A stretch of DNA of 64,000 nt from Welwitschia mirabilis. Its lineage: Eukaryota; Gnetophyta; Gnetopsida; Welwitschiales. The stretch is taken from contig JBOZIK010000001.1 of NCBI GenBank assembly GCA_051453625.1, forward strand, positions 109,375,294 to 109,439,293. Direction: 5' to 3'. This document shows positions 46,998-58,550 of this stretch, piece by piece. Made by a program: the position numbers and the translations under genes. The notes under the pieces are model-generated. The model was not told the origin of the DNA. It did no database searches and saw nothing but the letters and a program-made list of their open reading frames with translations. Position 1 is the stretch's first letter, and the number at the start of each line of letters is the position of its first letter.

Positions 46998-48370
46998 TGT
47001 TACGATGCTAATTATTAGGAAATTGATAATGTATTTTGAGTATTTTTATAAGACATTTATATAAGTTTAGGTGCAATTCTGATGATTATGGATAATTAAT
47101 AAGATGTTCACTGGAACATGAACTTCTTAGCATATTTGAAGTCATCCTAGGCTTATTTTGATACTTCATGCATTGAAGGAAAGATTAATCATTTAGAAGA
47201 CTGATTTCTTTTTGAGCTAGAAGATAGATAGGTCTATCGTCCTCCATGTCATTTCAACAACAGCCAGGATGATAACACTGCTAATATGAATTAAATCTAT
47301 GAAGTTGATTATGATGCTTAAATCTATTGAATTACATTTTTTTTCTGGAGTATTATCCCTATTATCATTTCCATTACACTCAAAATGACAAGTAGTTTTA
47401 TATGAACAAAAAGAATTATGTTTGTAATGGGGTCATGCGGCCCATGCGGGTTTCTAGGGTTTTTTCTCTAACTCTTAGGGTTGTGCTTCTAGAACTTAAA
47501 TGTAAAAATATAAATGCCTCTCATTACTTCACTTCCATTTTCATCTTTTGTACTAAATATTTTTATGATAAAATATTAAAAGACAAGAGGTCCATCCATT
47601 AGCTACAGAGAGAGGGTTGCCTTAGTATTGGGCTGAGTATCCTCCATTGAGTTGCTGCTACTTTATTATAAGTATATGTTAAATTGATGATTAATTCAAA
47701 AACTCTTTTTAATCTTATTGTGTAAATGTCCCTTATGGTTTAAGTTGATTATGGTTTGGTAACATCTTCATAGTTTATTTAGATCATAAGGACAACCTTT
47801 ATTAAGGTTAATTTTATTAGTTTAGATCTTGAATTGAATTTTTTTCCCATTCGATATTTACATTATCCATATTCAACTTGATATATCTTATAGTTTATGT
47901 TCATTAGGAATAAGTGATAAACTCATTCTAATTGATTTGAGTTATAAGAAGTAATTCGTATGATAGAAAGATTGGAATGCAAATAGAACTCATTACACTT
48001 GCATTTTATCCATTACATTTCATCATCTTTATCTTACATTACGTTTCATTATTCTTTATNNNNNNNNNNNNNNNNNNNNNNNNNNNNNNNNNNNNNNNNN
48101 NNNNNNNNNNNNNNNNNNNNNNNNNNNNNNNNNNNNNNNNNNNNNNNNNNNNNNNNNNNATTACGTTTCATTATTCTTTATTTTTCATTTACTAAAAGAG
48201 AAAATACTAAAATACTCTATGAAATCAATTATCTAACTTCTATCCTAATTCCTTCAATGGATTACAACATTTGAGTTGACTCTCATCTATACTAGTGTGT
48301 GTTTCATGTAAGTATTATGATTTATAGGTTTTGTCTAAAGACTTAGAGATTGTATAAATTTACACCACAA
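46998..48370 (+). repeat. 3' LTR (LTR B) of A1
   Basis: It starts TGTTACGATGCTAATTA and ends near ACACCACAA. Homologous to LTR A and C over its length. A palindromic module lies at 47231-47276. A 100-N gap (48060-48159) is flanked by an exact 22-bp duplication. The terminal CA has decayed, and no PBS follows, as expected for a 3' LTR. Confidence 0.85.
47509..47516 (+). promoter_or_regulatory. TATA-like box of LTR B
   Basis: TATAAATG after the conserved ACTCTTAGGGTTGTGCTTCT block, at the same place as TATAAATA of LTR A. Confidence 0.5.
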
Positions 48371-49952
48371 TCTTTTTACTATTTATGTGGGTTTATCTTG
48401 GTTATTACACATTGTTGTTTAGATAAATCACTAGGAGTTTTGGGCTTAGTTCCCTTTCATTGTATCTATACCTCTCCTTCGTGACCTTTTTTTCAATCTC
48501 TTTTCTTTCTTTACATTGTAAGTTGGATAGATCACCTAAACTTGTGGATAAGAATAAGATTCTCTTTTTTTTTTTTTGGTGACTATATTATTTTCTTCAT
48601 TTTTTTTATTTTCTTCTTTTATATTCTTTAATAAGTTTTTTCTTGTGTTTTAGATAAATCGCTCTCAGTAATGGATGTAAGTAAGATTCCTCTGGAATTT
48701 AACTTTACCTCACAACTTATTAAACCTTTTCTATCTATTCTCTACATTTATTATGGTTTCTACATCAAAAATAAGATTCTAGGTTTTATCAAATAGCTTT
48801 ATGTGCATATTAACTATTGGAATAATTGCTAACCTTAGAATGAATTTACATGATGATGATCAGAGTTGGAAGAAATGGAATGAAAACTTTATGTTTATAA
48901 TGCACATTTATGGTTAATAGAGGTTTTTATGAAAAATAGCATGTTCCTCTTCAGGATCTAAATGAATAATATGCATGGTAAGCCATTAATAGTAAGCTCA
49001 CGGAGATCATGTAAAAATCAGTGACCACTCCACATAAAAATTTGTTTGATAGAAGTAAGTCTAGTTATACCAACTATTGTATTTTACAAGATACATTTTA
49101 TGCAAATAATGTTCTAAAAATAATAAACTCATCACAAGCATGTATAATCTTTATTATGAGAGAGGTGAAATATATTAGCTTATAGCTCAGATGAAGAATA
49201 TTAAGACAAAGGTTACTGAGATAGACCTAACGAATAAAGTATGCATTCATTAGGTTAACTTGGTTTATTACTATTTAAGTGATTCATCTCTTTGTAATTA
49301 CATTATATCTCTTCCTAAAAATATGTATCTACCTAATATAAACTTAACATGCTTAATAAGGATCTTTTTGCCATAAAATAAAAATTTAACTTATAGGCTC
49401 TTTGTCCTCTAATGTGGTATTCAAATTTTCTCATTATTGTGGATTTATTTGTCAACATAAGTAGTTATCTAACAACTCTTATTCATAAAAGTAATTGGAT
49501 AATGATAAGTGTAAGACTCCATAGAGACAACTAACTAAGAAGCCTAATCAGACTCAATCAAACAAGAAGCAGATTTAGAATACTATTAATATAAACAAAA
49601 ACAAAATATTTATGCTCACGAAGACAAGATCATATAACAAACTTCTATAGGATTTCTTGAGATAAGATAACATCTACATATAAGGCCAGTGTAATTATTA
49701 AAGAATTTTATACCCTTGATGATGAAAATTTTGAATGAAATGCAATTTTTAATAACTCTAACTTTGTAGGTATGATTGAGCACATACCTCATGNNNNNNN
49801 NNNNNNNNNNNNNNNNNNNNNNNNNNNNNNNNNNNNNNNNNNNNNNNNNNNNNNNNNNNNNNNNNNNNNNNNNNNNNNNNNNNNNNNNNNNNNTGTAGGT
49901 ATGATTGAGCACATACCTCATGACCATATGTGAATTCTTAAAACTGGTGCTA
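48371..49952 (+). pseudogene. Copia-like gag fragment between two Athila LTRs
   Basis: The coding-like part is about 48670-49540. A frame near 48830-48890 reads NLRMNLHDDDQSWKKWNENF, followed further on by MKNIKTKVTEIDLTNKVCIH and LVYYYLSDSSLCNYIISLPK. The MK-x-I...E-I-D-L...VL-x-x-LP spacing is that of UBN2-type copia gag. HYCGFICQHK near 49440 could be a decayed zinc knuckle. Many stops occur. No copia LTR, PBS or pol accompanies it, so it is a fragment. A 100-N gap (49794-49893) is flanked by an exact 29-bp duplication. Confidence 0.45.
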
Positions 49953-51177
49953 TGTTGTGATGCTAAATTATATGTATTTGGTGGGGTATTTTAAGTACTT
50001 TTGCATGACATTTGGATAGGTTTGTATGGAATTCTAATGATGATGGAGAATCAAGAATATGATCACAAAAACATGCAATTATAAGCATATTTGAAGGTAC
50101 CTTAGATAGATTCTAATACTTAGCACTTTGAGGAGTAGACAATGATGCATAAGCCTAATTTTTCTTAGCTGGAATCCTCAAGAAAACCTGTCATCCACTT
50201 CATTGTTTAAATGACATATAGGATGACATAGATGCTAATTTGAACTAAAGTTATAGGGCTAACTAGGGGGCTATAAGCTAATAAACTCTTACTAAAGGGT
50301 ATCATCCCCATAGTCATCTAGACATAGTCAAGATGAAAACTATTTTGTATGAATAAAAATGAATTATCTTTGTAATGGGGTCACACATATCATGTGGATT
50401 TCTAAGGTATCTTCTCTAACTTTTAGTGTTTTGCTTTCAAAAACTACAAATAGCCCTCTTTCCTTCACTTCCAATTTTATCTTTTATATCAGATATTCTT
50501 GTGATAGGATATTGGAGGATAAGAGGTCCATTCATAGCTATAAAAAGAAATCTTTCTTGGTGTTGAGTTAAGTATCCTCCATTGAGCTACTGCTACTTTA
50601 TTTTTATGCAAGAACTCTTTTTGCTTCTATTATGTAAACCTCCCTTATGTTTTAAGTTGATTATGATTTTGTGACAACTTCATAGTTTATCTATATCACA
50701 AGGGAAGCCTTTGTTAAAGTTACATTATTAGTTTAGATCTTGCATTGCATTTTATTTTATTCTATTTTAATTTCATGTTTGCATTTATTCATATTTTATT
50801 TGATATATCTTATAGCTTATGGTTGTTAAAGATAAGTGACAGTCCTTCGTAATTGATTTATGTTATAAGGGCTAATTCTTGGGATAGAAGGATTGGAATT
50901 TAAATAGACTCGTTATGCTTGCATTTCATCCATTTGCATTTTTTCATCATTTATCTTGCATTACATTTACATTATTTCTTATTTTCATTTATTTAAAAGG
51001 AAAAAGATCAAATATACTTTATTAAAATCAATTTTCTAACATCTAGCATAGTGCCTTCAATGGATTATGACATTTGGGTTAACTCTTGTCTATACTAGTA
51101 TGTGTTTTTCTGTAAGTATTTGTAATTTACAGGTTCTATTTAAGAACTATAAGATTATACAAATTCATACTACAACA
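49953..51177 (+). repeat. 5' LTR (LTR C) of A2
   Basis: TGTTGTGATGCT...ACTACAACA, 1225 bp, clean TG/CA ends and no gap, so it is the best model for this LTR subfamily. Palindromic modules are at 50189-50229 and 50301-50338. It is collinear with LTR A and B. Confidence 0.87.
50445..50452 (+). promoter_or_regulatory. Decayed TATA box of LTR C
   Basis: TACAAATA followed by GCCCTCTT occupies the position of TATAAATA in LTR A. One substitution probably weakens it. Confidence 0.45.
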
Positions 51178-51180
51178 TTT

Positions 51181-51199
51181 TGGCACCATTACTAGGAAA
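51181..51199 (+). other. Primer-binding site of A2
   Basis: TGGCACCATTACTAGGAAA, three bases after the LTR end, corresponds to the Athila/Tat tRNA-Asp PBS with transitions. Confidence 0.8.
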
Positions 51200-51668
51200 G
51201 ACCATAAGGAGCTAAAGGATTACCACTATCTACATAAGTATCTTAGACTTTGATTTAAGTTGGTTATTTAAAATAGTATTGTATTTTTATTCTAGTTTTT
51301 GTAGATTTATTTTTTTATAATTTTTAATTTCAATAGCATTAATAACCCCTATTGTCCACTCTATTATTTCCATGACCAGGCGGATAACAGTCTATATTTT
51401 ATGTTTTTTGACTTTATTTTAATAATAAATTTTCTATATTGTAATAGTATAATAAAGAGTACATCATCCATTCAGTCATCCAAGTGACTAAGTAGATGAT
51501 TGTCAATACTTTTTCCTATTTCTTTTTTATTTTCCATAATCTTATTTTTCTATTTTTCTAGAACATATATCTATTGATCATGTCTCACATCATCTGGATA
51601 ATGGACAAGATGATGACCATTACATTTTTTGTTTGAGTATGTAGGGACATGTGAATTCTAGTAAAAAG
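51200..51668 (+). other. Leader of A2 with three palindromic modules
   Basis: Modules lie at 51353-51390, 51462-51504 and 51583-51619, at spacings similar to those in A1. No coding was seen before the gag ATG. Confidence 0.65.
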
Positions 51669-53150
51669 ATGAAATATCAGAGAGATAAAAACTTGATTGA
51701 GGAAAACATCAAAGAAGGATTATTTAAGTTAGAGTAAAATCCATATATTCACAAGATAAGTACACAAATTCCTAGAGTTAAAGAAGAATATTTTTCTACT
51801 TTTATTATTTTAAAGTTAAATTTTTCAAAAGAAAATTGTATATATATTAGTATAAAAGTATATCATGTCATTTATTTTTTATTTATGTCAAAATCATTGG
51901 AAAAACAAAAATCCAGTACACTAATCATGATAGGAACTTCTACTTCGAATGTTAATGCTACCTTTAAATATTTAATTGCTAAACATAAAATCCAAAATCC
52001 TTTTGATTTACCTTCTAGCAATGATGTAGAATTAAAAAAATTAAGTGCTTATCTAACATTTTTAGGGAAACCTGAAGAGGATCTTTTTTAACATCTAGCT
52101 AACATTTGTGCTTACCTTATAAAATGGAAAGAAATGTATTATTGATCATACTTACATGGTTATCTTTCTTATCACACTTAGAGGAAAAGCAAAACTTTGA
52201 CTTAGAACCATTTCATATAAGATTCTTAAATCATGGAGCTAAGTGTAATAAGTTTTTATTAAAATATTTTTGAGTGAAAGTACCCTGAGAAAAAGAAGAA
52301 AGAAAGTTACCAACTTTTAACAACTTCAAGAATATTATGCCATAACATATGAGTGATTCATCATAGCTATTTATTCCAATCTTGTTGATGAATTTCGTAA
52401 AGAAGAATTAATAGATAAGTTCTATAGTAAATTGACTAATGAAACTAAACAACTTGTAGACATTTCTTGTGGTGGTAACTTGATGAATTTATTCTTAGAT
52501 GATACATGAAAATTATTGGAATTTTTAGTTGAAATAAGTTAAACTTGATCAAAATCAACTTTTAAAGAAAATCAAACTATAATCCAAATCATAAAAGACT
52601 TAAAGAAAGTAAAACATTATAAAGAGAAAGAGAAATGTAATTCAACATATATGATTAAGGATTTCTTTATCACTTTAGAGAAGTACACTTAAATGATAGT
52701 TTATGAAAATATAGTAAAAGAGGAAAACATAGCTTTAACATGTGATATATGTGACGATAACTCTCATCTAACTAAAGAATACTCTTTGTTGCAAACTTGT
52801 AAGGAAAGGATGTTTGAAGACGTATGTGCTTTTAATCAAATGCCTTTCCACCTTAATCACAATAATAACAAAGATTAAGTGGACAGTTAAATGGGAAACC
52901 TTTTGAAATAGATTCAGGAACTTAAATTTCTAATTAAAATAACTCAAATTTTCAGATAAACACCTTAAACCTTCAACCAAATTAAAGTGATTCACTTAGA
53001 GATTCAATAGAAGAATTAAACAATATGTAAGAAAAGACTAATAATAATATTGAAAACTTAATAAATGTGCTTCAACAAAAAACATTAGTCAATCAATAAC
53101 CATAAGGATCTCTTGCATTTCAACCTTTATCCAATCCAAATAGAGTCAAA
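51669..53150 (+). pseudogene. gag remnant of A2
   Basis: ATG at 51669 (MKYQRDKNLIEENIKEGLF) is in frame with the open stretch 51885-52091, which ends LSAYLTFLGKPEEDLF at a TAA (52089-52091). The same codon is also TAA in A3 and A4 but CAA in A1. A second shared stop, TGA at 52507-52509, replaces the Trp codon of A1. The nucleocapsid-like part at 52741-52782 reads CDICDDNSHLTKEY, a C-x2-C-x4-H knuckle with the last Cys changed to Tyr. Confidence 0.86.
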
Positions 53151-53339
53151 AAATATTTGAAGTAGTAAATTGAATTGAAAATGATACATCACCTCCTACC
53201 ATGAGGCTTTAACTTAAAAAATAATAAAAGAATAAAGGACAAATATGGTATAGAAATTTTATACATAAATAACTTCCCTTTAATCTCAAATGATAAGCCT
53301 ATCATGAAAAATTATTCATAAGAAAATAAAGGAAAGAAA

Positions 53340-54030
53340 TCAATTTACTCCTTGGTTTGATAGTTTAAATAATAATCCTACCTATGATGAACACCTGAAA
53401 GCCTTAATGCAAAAGATAAATATCAACTTACCTTTTTGGAAAAACTCTTGCAAGAAAATCCTAAGTATACTAAGTTGTTGAAAAACCTAGTTAGAAGAAA
53501 ATAAAAACATACCAGTTCTAGTAAGATCTTTCTTGATCAATCTATTTCCAACTTAGTTATGGAAAAGTATCCTAAATTCAAAGATCCTAGAATAGTAGTA
53601 GTAAGTATTACTTTAGAAGAAAACAAGAGAATTAGAAAAGCCTTGATTGACATAGGAGCAAGAGTAAACATCATGCCTCTTAACATATGTAAAAGACTTG
53701 GATTAGAAAATAGAGTAAAACCTACATAAATCATCTTAAAATAGGTTAATACTTTAATTAAGAAATCCTTGAGGATCATTAAATACTTGGTTATCCAAAT
53801 AGAAAAAGCCTTCTACCCTATAGATGTGGTTATTATTAAACTAGAATATAATGGAAGTTATCCACTACTCAAAGAAAGAGCATTTTGTACAATTACCCAG
53901 TGTATCATTGATACACAAACCAGAATGATGGAATGTCATATAGGAAATAAGAAGTTCACAACTATATTTTTTAATGCTACTGGAAAAGAAATAGGAGATG
54001 AGTAGAACTTAGAAGAGGAACTTAAACCAA
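53340..54030 (+). pseudogene. Aspartic protease remnant of A2
   Basis: IRKALIDIGARVNIMPLNIC carries the active site DIGAR (53649-53663), where Athila has DLGAS; the catalytic Asp and Gly are kept. The second lobe is open from 53769 to 54005: YLVIQIEKAFYPIDVVIIKL, then SYPLLKERAFCTI and DTQTRMMECHIGNKKF. This is the best preserved protease of the cluster, yet a stop and frame change separate its two parts. Confidence 0.85.
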
Positions 54031-54259
54031 CTTTATTTTTACAACATTTCCCAACTAAGGAGAGATTGGTAATGCTACGTAATTTAATCTTCTATGATGA
54101 CCCAATTGAAATACATTATCTTAAGCATGAGGATAAGGAAGTTTTAAATTGAAAAGAAGTTTAACATAATTAATTAACAAAAACCCTTTTTAAATAATGT
54201 CGTTCACTATAGTCATCCAGATAATAGTTTGGAATGATAGTCACTGACAGTAATTCACT

Positions 54260-55571
54260 AACAGAACTTAAAAATTATAATTTAGAATTGAATGAGTTGC
54301 CCAAAGATTTAAAATACATTTTTTATCCAATAATTTAAAGAAAATTTTAGTGATAAGTGATATTCTTAGTTCTCAACAAAAATCCAACTTGATCTCACTT
54401 TTAACTTATAAGAAAAATGCTTTTTCCTAAACCATAAAGACTTAGTTATCATTCCCCATTCCATAGTTTAACATAAAATCTACCTTAAAGATAATTCTAA
54501 ACTAGTTAGGAAACCCTAATAAAGGATCAACCCAGCCATTAAGTAATTAGTCAAAGATGATATTATTAAACTTATGGGTACTGGCATTATCTATGATATA
54601 TTTAACAGTGAGTGGGTTAGTCCCTTAATGGCAACTCCTAAAAAGGGTGGGAAATGGAGAATGTGCATTTACTTTAGAAAACTTAATAATCTCACTAATA
54701 AGGATCATTACCCTTTATCCTTTCTTAATAAAGTACTTGATAGAATCTAACGACATGCCTACTATTATTTTCTTCATGGGTATAGTAGATATAATCAAGC
54801 TTGCATAGCTAGTAAGAACCAAGCAAAAACAATCTTTACTTTTCCCTTTGGAACATTTTCCTTTAGAAGAATGCCTTTTGTACTTTGTAATGACTCTAGA
54901 ACTTTTTAATGAATAATAATGGGTATTGTTTTGATATGATATAGGAATTTATCAAAATCTTTATGGATGACTTTTTAATCTTTGGTGAAAATTTTGAATA
55001 GATCATAAAAAATTTAGAGAAAGTCTTAGATTGATGCATATAAAGTGCCCTACATTTGAGTTGGAAAAAGAGTTTCTTCCTTTTAACAATGGAATTGTTT
55101 TAGATCATCACATTTTTAGTGAGGGAATTAGAATAAACCTTGCAAAAATTAGTATTATTAAAAAACTTAATCCTTCATTCAATATTAAACAAGTTAGATC
55201 TTTTCTTGATCATGTTGATTTCTATCACCATTTTATTCAAGATTATGCAAAATTCATAAATCCCTTTGCTCATTGCCTGAAAAATAAGATAAATTCAATT
55301 AGAATGACTCATGTTAACTTACTTTTGAAACACTTAAGGATAAAATTTATTTTTAACTTATTATAATGTGTATTGGTTGGAGTAAATATTTTGAACCTAT
55401 GCCTAATGCTAGCAACATTGCTATGGGTGTGGTATTGGTTAAAAATGTGAAAAAAATCTTAAATTTATATCTTACCTTAGTAAAACTTTGTCTAAAACCC
55501 AATCCAACTACACTAATACTAAAAAAGAAATGGTTGTCATCATCTTTTGGTTTGACCATCTTAGACACTAT
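54260..55571 (+). pseudogene. Reverse transcriptase and truncated RNase H of A2
   Basis: The linker NELPKDLKYIF-like sequence is followed by KDDIIKLMGTGIIYDIFNSE, WVSPLMATPKKGGKWRMCIY, RKLNNLTNKDHYPLSFLNKV, FPFGTFSFRRMPFVLC and, at about 54960, IFMDD with a shift directly after it. The connection domain is open (55031-55366), with KISIIKKLNPSFNIKQVRSF. RNase H begins MGVVLVKNVKKILNLYL and stops at FGLTILDT, where LTR D starts. Both catalytic Asp of RT remain. Confidence 0.87.
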
Positions 55572-56883
55572 TATTGCACCGCCAACTTATGTGTATTTAA
55601 TAGGTTATTTTAAGTTGTTTTGTAGGTAAATTAGTAGATAAATGCTTAGTTCTCATGATAATGGAGAACCGTAATGAAAAGAATGAAAACATATAATTTT
55701 CAATTAAATTACAAGCATTTTGTGCAAATATGGATAAATGACATTTTGGATAATGGTTCCTACAAACAATGAAATGATTAGATTAACTGAATATTGACAA
55801 AAAACCATCATCCACCTCATCGTCCAGACGTTAGTATCAGACAACAACTCTAATTAATCGATAAAACTTCACATGTAGACCACAAGAAGTTAAATTGAGC
55901 AAAAAAGGACATTTAATTTTAGTCTGCATTATCTCCTATATTATCTAGATAACTAGAAGGACGACNNNNNNNNNNNNNNNNNNNNNNNNNNNNNNNNNNN
56001 NNNNNNNNNNNNNNNNNNNNNNNNNNNNNNNNNNNNNNNNNNNNNNNNNNNNNNNNNNNNNNNNNTGACATTTCACTTGCAGTCAGATAGGTAGTTAAAC
56101 TAGGAGCTAAAATAGATATCTAATATCAGTCTTCGTTGTCTTCTATATCATCTAGATGACTGAAAGGATGATACTATTTTCTCATACTTTTACCAAATGT
56201 TTTTCTAAATTGTCACCACTTTTTTGTGACTTTTCTTTGCATGCTATCTAGAGTCTTTTCTTTACTTCTATATTAGTTTCCCTTTCTTTTCTATCTATAA
56301 ATAAAGGTCTCCCCTTTGATTACTAATCATCTTCAATAGTACCTGACATACTCGTGACAGGAGGACCTAGGACCGAAGAATCATTTTATGATTACAGAGA
56401 TACATTCCTTTGGTATTGGGTGGTGTTTCCTTCATTGAGAAATGGCTACTTTGTAATATGAATGTTGGATGCATTTTAATATGAATTATCTTCTTTTATG
56501 TTCAATATATGCAGGAGCTTCTCCCTTATAGTTTATGTTATTTGATATTCAGTGATAGGTTTCTTTTTTTATATAGATTATGAAGGCAGCCTTTGTCAAG
56601 GTTGAGCTTAATTAGTTTAGATGCATTATTATTTCCTTTCCTAGAGTAGTTTTGCATAAGAATGTTTCATTTCAAATCCATGCATTACAATTTATTTTAG
56701 TAGATTATGATTACACAATTTTCTCTTGAAAGCAACTCTTTATTTTTCATACTTTGGCCTTTGACGAAATTATGACATTCTAATCACTTTCATCTATATT
56801 AGTGTGTTGTGTTTGTGCATATTATTTGTGATTAACAAGATTCATCTCAGGATGTAAACGTTACATAAATACGCACTACAACA
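55572..56883 (+). repeat. 5' LTR (LTR D) of A3
   Basis: It starts TATTGCACCGCCAACTTATG (LTR E: TGTTACACCACCAAGTTATG) and ends ACTACAACA. It belongs to another LTR subfamily than A-C. About 130 bp containing a palindromic module is present twice, on either side of the 100-N gap at 55966-56065, where LTR E has it once. Modules: 55806-55844, 55927-55965, 56137-56172. Confidence 0.82.
56296..56303 (+). promoter_or_regulatory. TATA box of LTR D
   Basis: TATAAATAAAGG followed by a TCTCCCC pyrimidine run; identical core at the same place in LTR E. Confidence 0.65.
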
Positions 56884-56885
56884 TC

Positions 56886-56904
56886 TTGGCGCCATTACCA
56901 GAGA
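56886..56904 (+). other. Primer-binding site of A3
   Basis: TTGGCGCCATTACCAGAGA, the least decayed tRNA-Asp type PBS in the window, two bases after the LTR end. It is the main support for the Athila/Tat class of the whole cluster. Confidence 0.88.
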
Positions 56905-57186
56905 AGGCTACTTGGAGATTGAGAGTTATTATTGCTTCAGTGGATATTCCAGATGTTTGCTACAGCAGTGGTATACTAGTATAAGCTGTAAATTTTTCTT
57001 TTAGTTTTTCTTTTTTCTAACCTCTAACGTCCCCTTCATCATCTAGATGTCAGAGTCAGATGACTATCCTATTTTCTGCTTTCCCTCTTTCTATGGTTAT
57101 CTGTGTTTCTGTCATCCAGGTTATCATCTAGACAATAGATAGGATGTCACCTTCTCAGATCCAAGACTAAATGTTAAAATTAGAAA
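56905..57186 (+). other. Leader of A3 with two palindromic modules
   Basis: Modules at 57026-57066 (CATCATCTAGATGTCAGAGT then CAGATGAC) and 57111-57150 (GTCATCCAGGTTATCATCTA). No coding was seen. Confidence 0.6.
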
Positions 57187-57909
57187 AAAGAAAAAATATC
57201 AGAGAGAGTGACAATTCATTGCTGATAATATCAAATAAGGTTTGCTAAATTTTGAAATAGAAACAAATCAAAATAGCCTAGGTATGCAAGATTTATAATT
57301 TCCTGTAATTTTTTATTTTAATTCTGCAGAAGAGTCTAATTGTGGTACCATGTCAATATCTAACCAAATATAAAAACAACTTATCTCCCCAAATCCACCT
57401 CCATTATTGGAACCCTCACTTCTACTTCTTCTCAACCCAATACTCGTGCTACTTTGAGAGATTTTATTGCAACTAAGAAACATGAAATCCAAAAACCTTT
57501 TGACTTACCTCTTGATAATGATGTAGAACTTTGAAACTTGAATGTTTATCCTATCTTTAATAGAGAACTTAAAGATCCTTTATAACACATCGCCAAAATT
57601 GAACAACTTATTCTTACTTCTAGAAACGATAAAAAATGAATAAGCGATAGAACCTACATGGTTATCTTTCCCATGATGTTCATATGTGAAGCAAACTTTG
57701 GCTTAAAACGATTCCCCATAAGAGCCTAAAATCTTGAAGTCAAGTTCAATAAGCCTTCATCAAGAGATTCATAAGCAAAACCAGCATCTAGAAGCATAAG
57801 AAAGAAGTCAAAAACTTCCAACAATTACCTAATGAAGACTATGCCTCTGCCTATGAGCGATTCTTTATTGCTTTACATTCAAATCTTGTAGATGCCTTTT
57901 TAGAGGTAG
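57187..57909 (+). pseudogene. Truncated gag of A3
   Basis: The sequence corresponds to the start and core of A4 gag: KPFDLPLDNDVELXNLN-like text, then the stop TAA at 57583-57585 in the codon also stopped in A2 and A4, RTYMVIFPMMFI, and NFQQLPNEDYASAYERFFIA before the 100-N gap (57910-58009). The ATG seen in A2 is AAA here, so the start is lost or lies elsewhere. The rest of gag is missing after the gap. Confidence 0.82.
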
Positions 57910-58026
57910 NNNNNNNNNNNNNNNNNNNNNNNNNNNNNNNNNNNNNNNNNNNNNNNNNNNNNNNNNNNNNNNNNNNNNNNNNNNNNNNNNNNNNNNNNNN
58001 NNNNNNNNNATTGCATATTTAAAGTT

Positions 58027-58073
58027 GGAGGAGGAGGGGGGAGAGGAGGGGGAAATGGGGGGAAGGGGGTAGG
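58027..58073 (+). other. G-rich tract with G-quadruplex pattern
   Basis: Four G runs of 6, 5, 6 and 5 bases (58036-58041, 58048-58052, 58057-58062, 58065-58069) are separated by loops of 6, 4 and 2 bases. In DNA of roughly 70 percent AT this is exceptional. It starts 18 bases after an assembly gap, so a sequencing or assembly origin cannot be excluded. Confidence 0.7.
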
Positions 58074-58550
58074 ACACATATATTTTCAAAACACACATAT
58101 TTTCAGTATTCTTGATATAATTTTTCACTTATGAGAAATTAGTATTACAGATCCTTCTTTTGAGCCAGTTACTAAAACAGGATTCCTTGATTTTTACATG
58201 ATTATCTTTATATTTGATTGTTTATCATAATGGAGCTATTTATCAGTATTATTTAATTAATAAAATATTTGATTTCTATCAGAAGTTCCAATTTTGAAAA
58301 TCTTTTTGAGGAGCCTGTCATCCCTTAAATCATCTAGATGACATACTAGATAATTGATTTGATGCTTTACAGGTATTTTTATTTAGTTTTTAAATTTTTA
58401 AAAATTTAGTCTACCTTTTTAATATGCTATAATCCTTTTTCAGATACTTCCTTTAGATATCCTAGCTATTTCTATTATTTAAAAGTTGGCTTGTAAATAT
58501 GGTTTATCACTTGGTTTTATTAGATACTGATAAGGCTAAGTGGCGCGGTA
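58074..58550 (+). other. 3' tail fragment of A3
   Basis: TTGAGCCAGTTACTAAAACA matches CTAAACCAGTTACTAAACCA in the A4 tail near 63605, and a palindromic module lies at 58317-58355 as at 63844-63883 in A4. The end GGCTAAGTGGCGCGGTA abuts LTR E and is the PPT-equivalent position. Confidence 0.65.

Larger units (their letters stand above)
33919..48370 (+). mobile_element. Athila-like Ty3/gypsy element A1 with duplicated pol segment
   Basis: LTR A (33919-35117) and LTR B (46998-48370) are homologous and flank leader, gag, protease, RT, RNase H, integrase and a long 3' tail on the plus strand. Possible target duplications are GCTTT before LTR A and TCTTT after LTR B. The Athila assignment comes from the tRNA-Asp type PBS, the gag and protease style, and the ELKELPQDLKYIFLF linker before RT. 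The segment from this linker to the end of the 3' tail occurs twice (38679-42214 and 42315-45775), separated by a 100-N gap. All domains are broken. Confidence 0.85.
49953..55571 (+). mobile_element. Athila-like element A2, 3' truncated
   Basis: LTR C, PBS, leader, gag, protease, RT and the start of RNase H follow in order on the plus strand. Homology to A1 stops at 55571, within the RNase H motif after FGLTILDT, exactly where LTR D begins. The rest of A2 is not found to the right in the window. Stops are numerous but frames are longer than in A1. Confidence 0.82.

Noticed and set aside
49616-49927. 103-codon minus-strand ORF
   Set aside because: Crosses a 100-N gap with duplicated flanks and is antisense to the copia-like gag fragment.
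57865-58128. Pro/Ser-rich minus-strand ORF
   Set aside because: Arises from the complement of the G-rich tract and an N gap.
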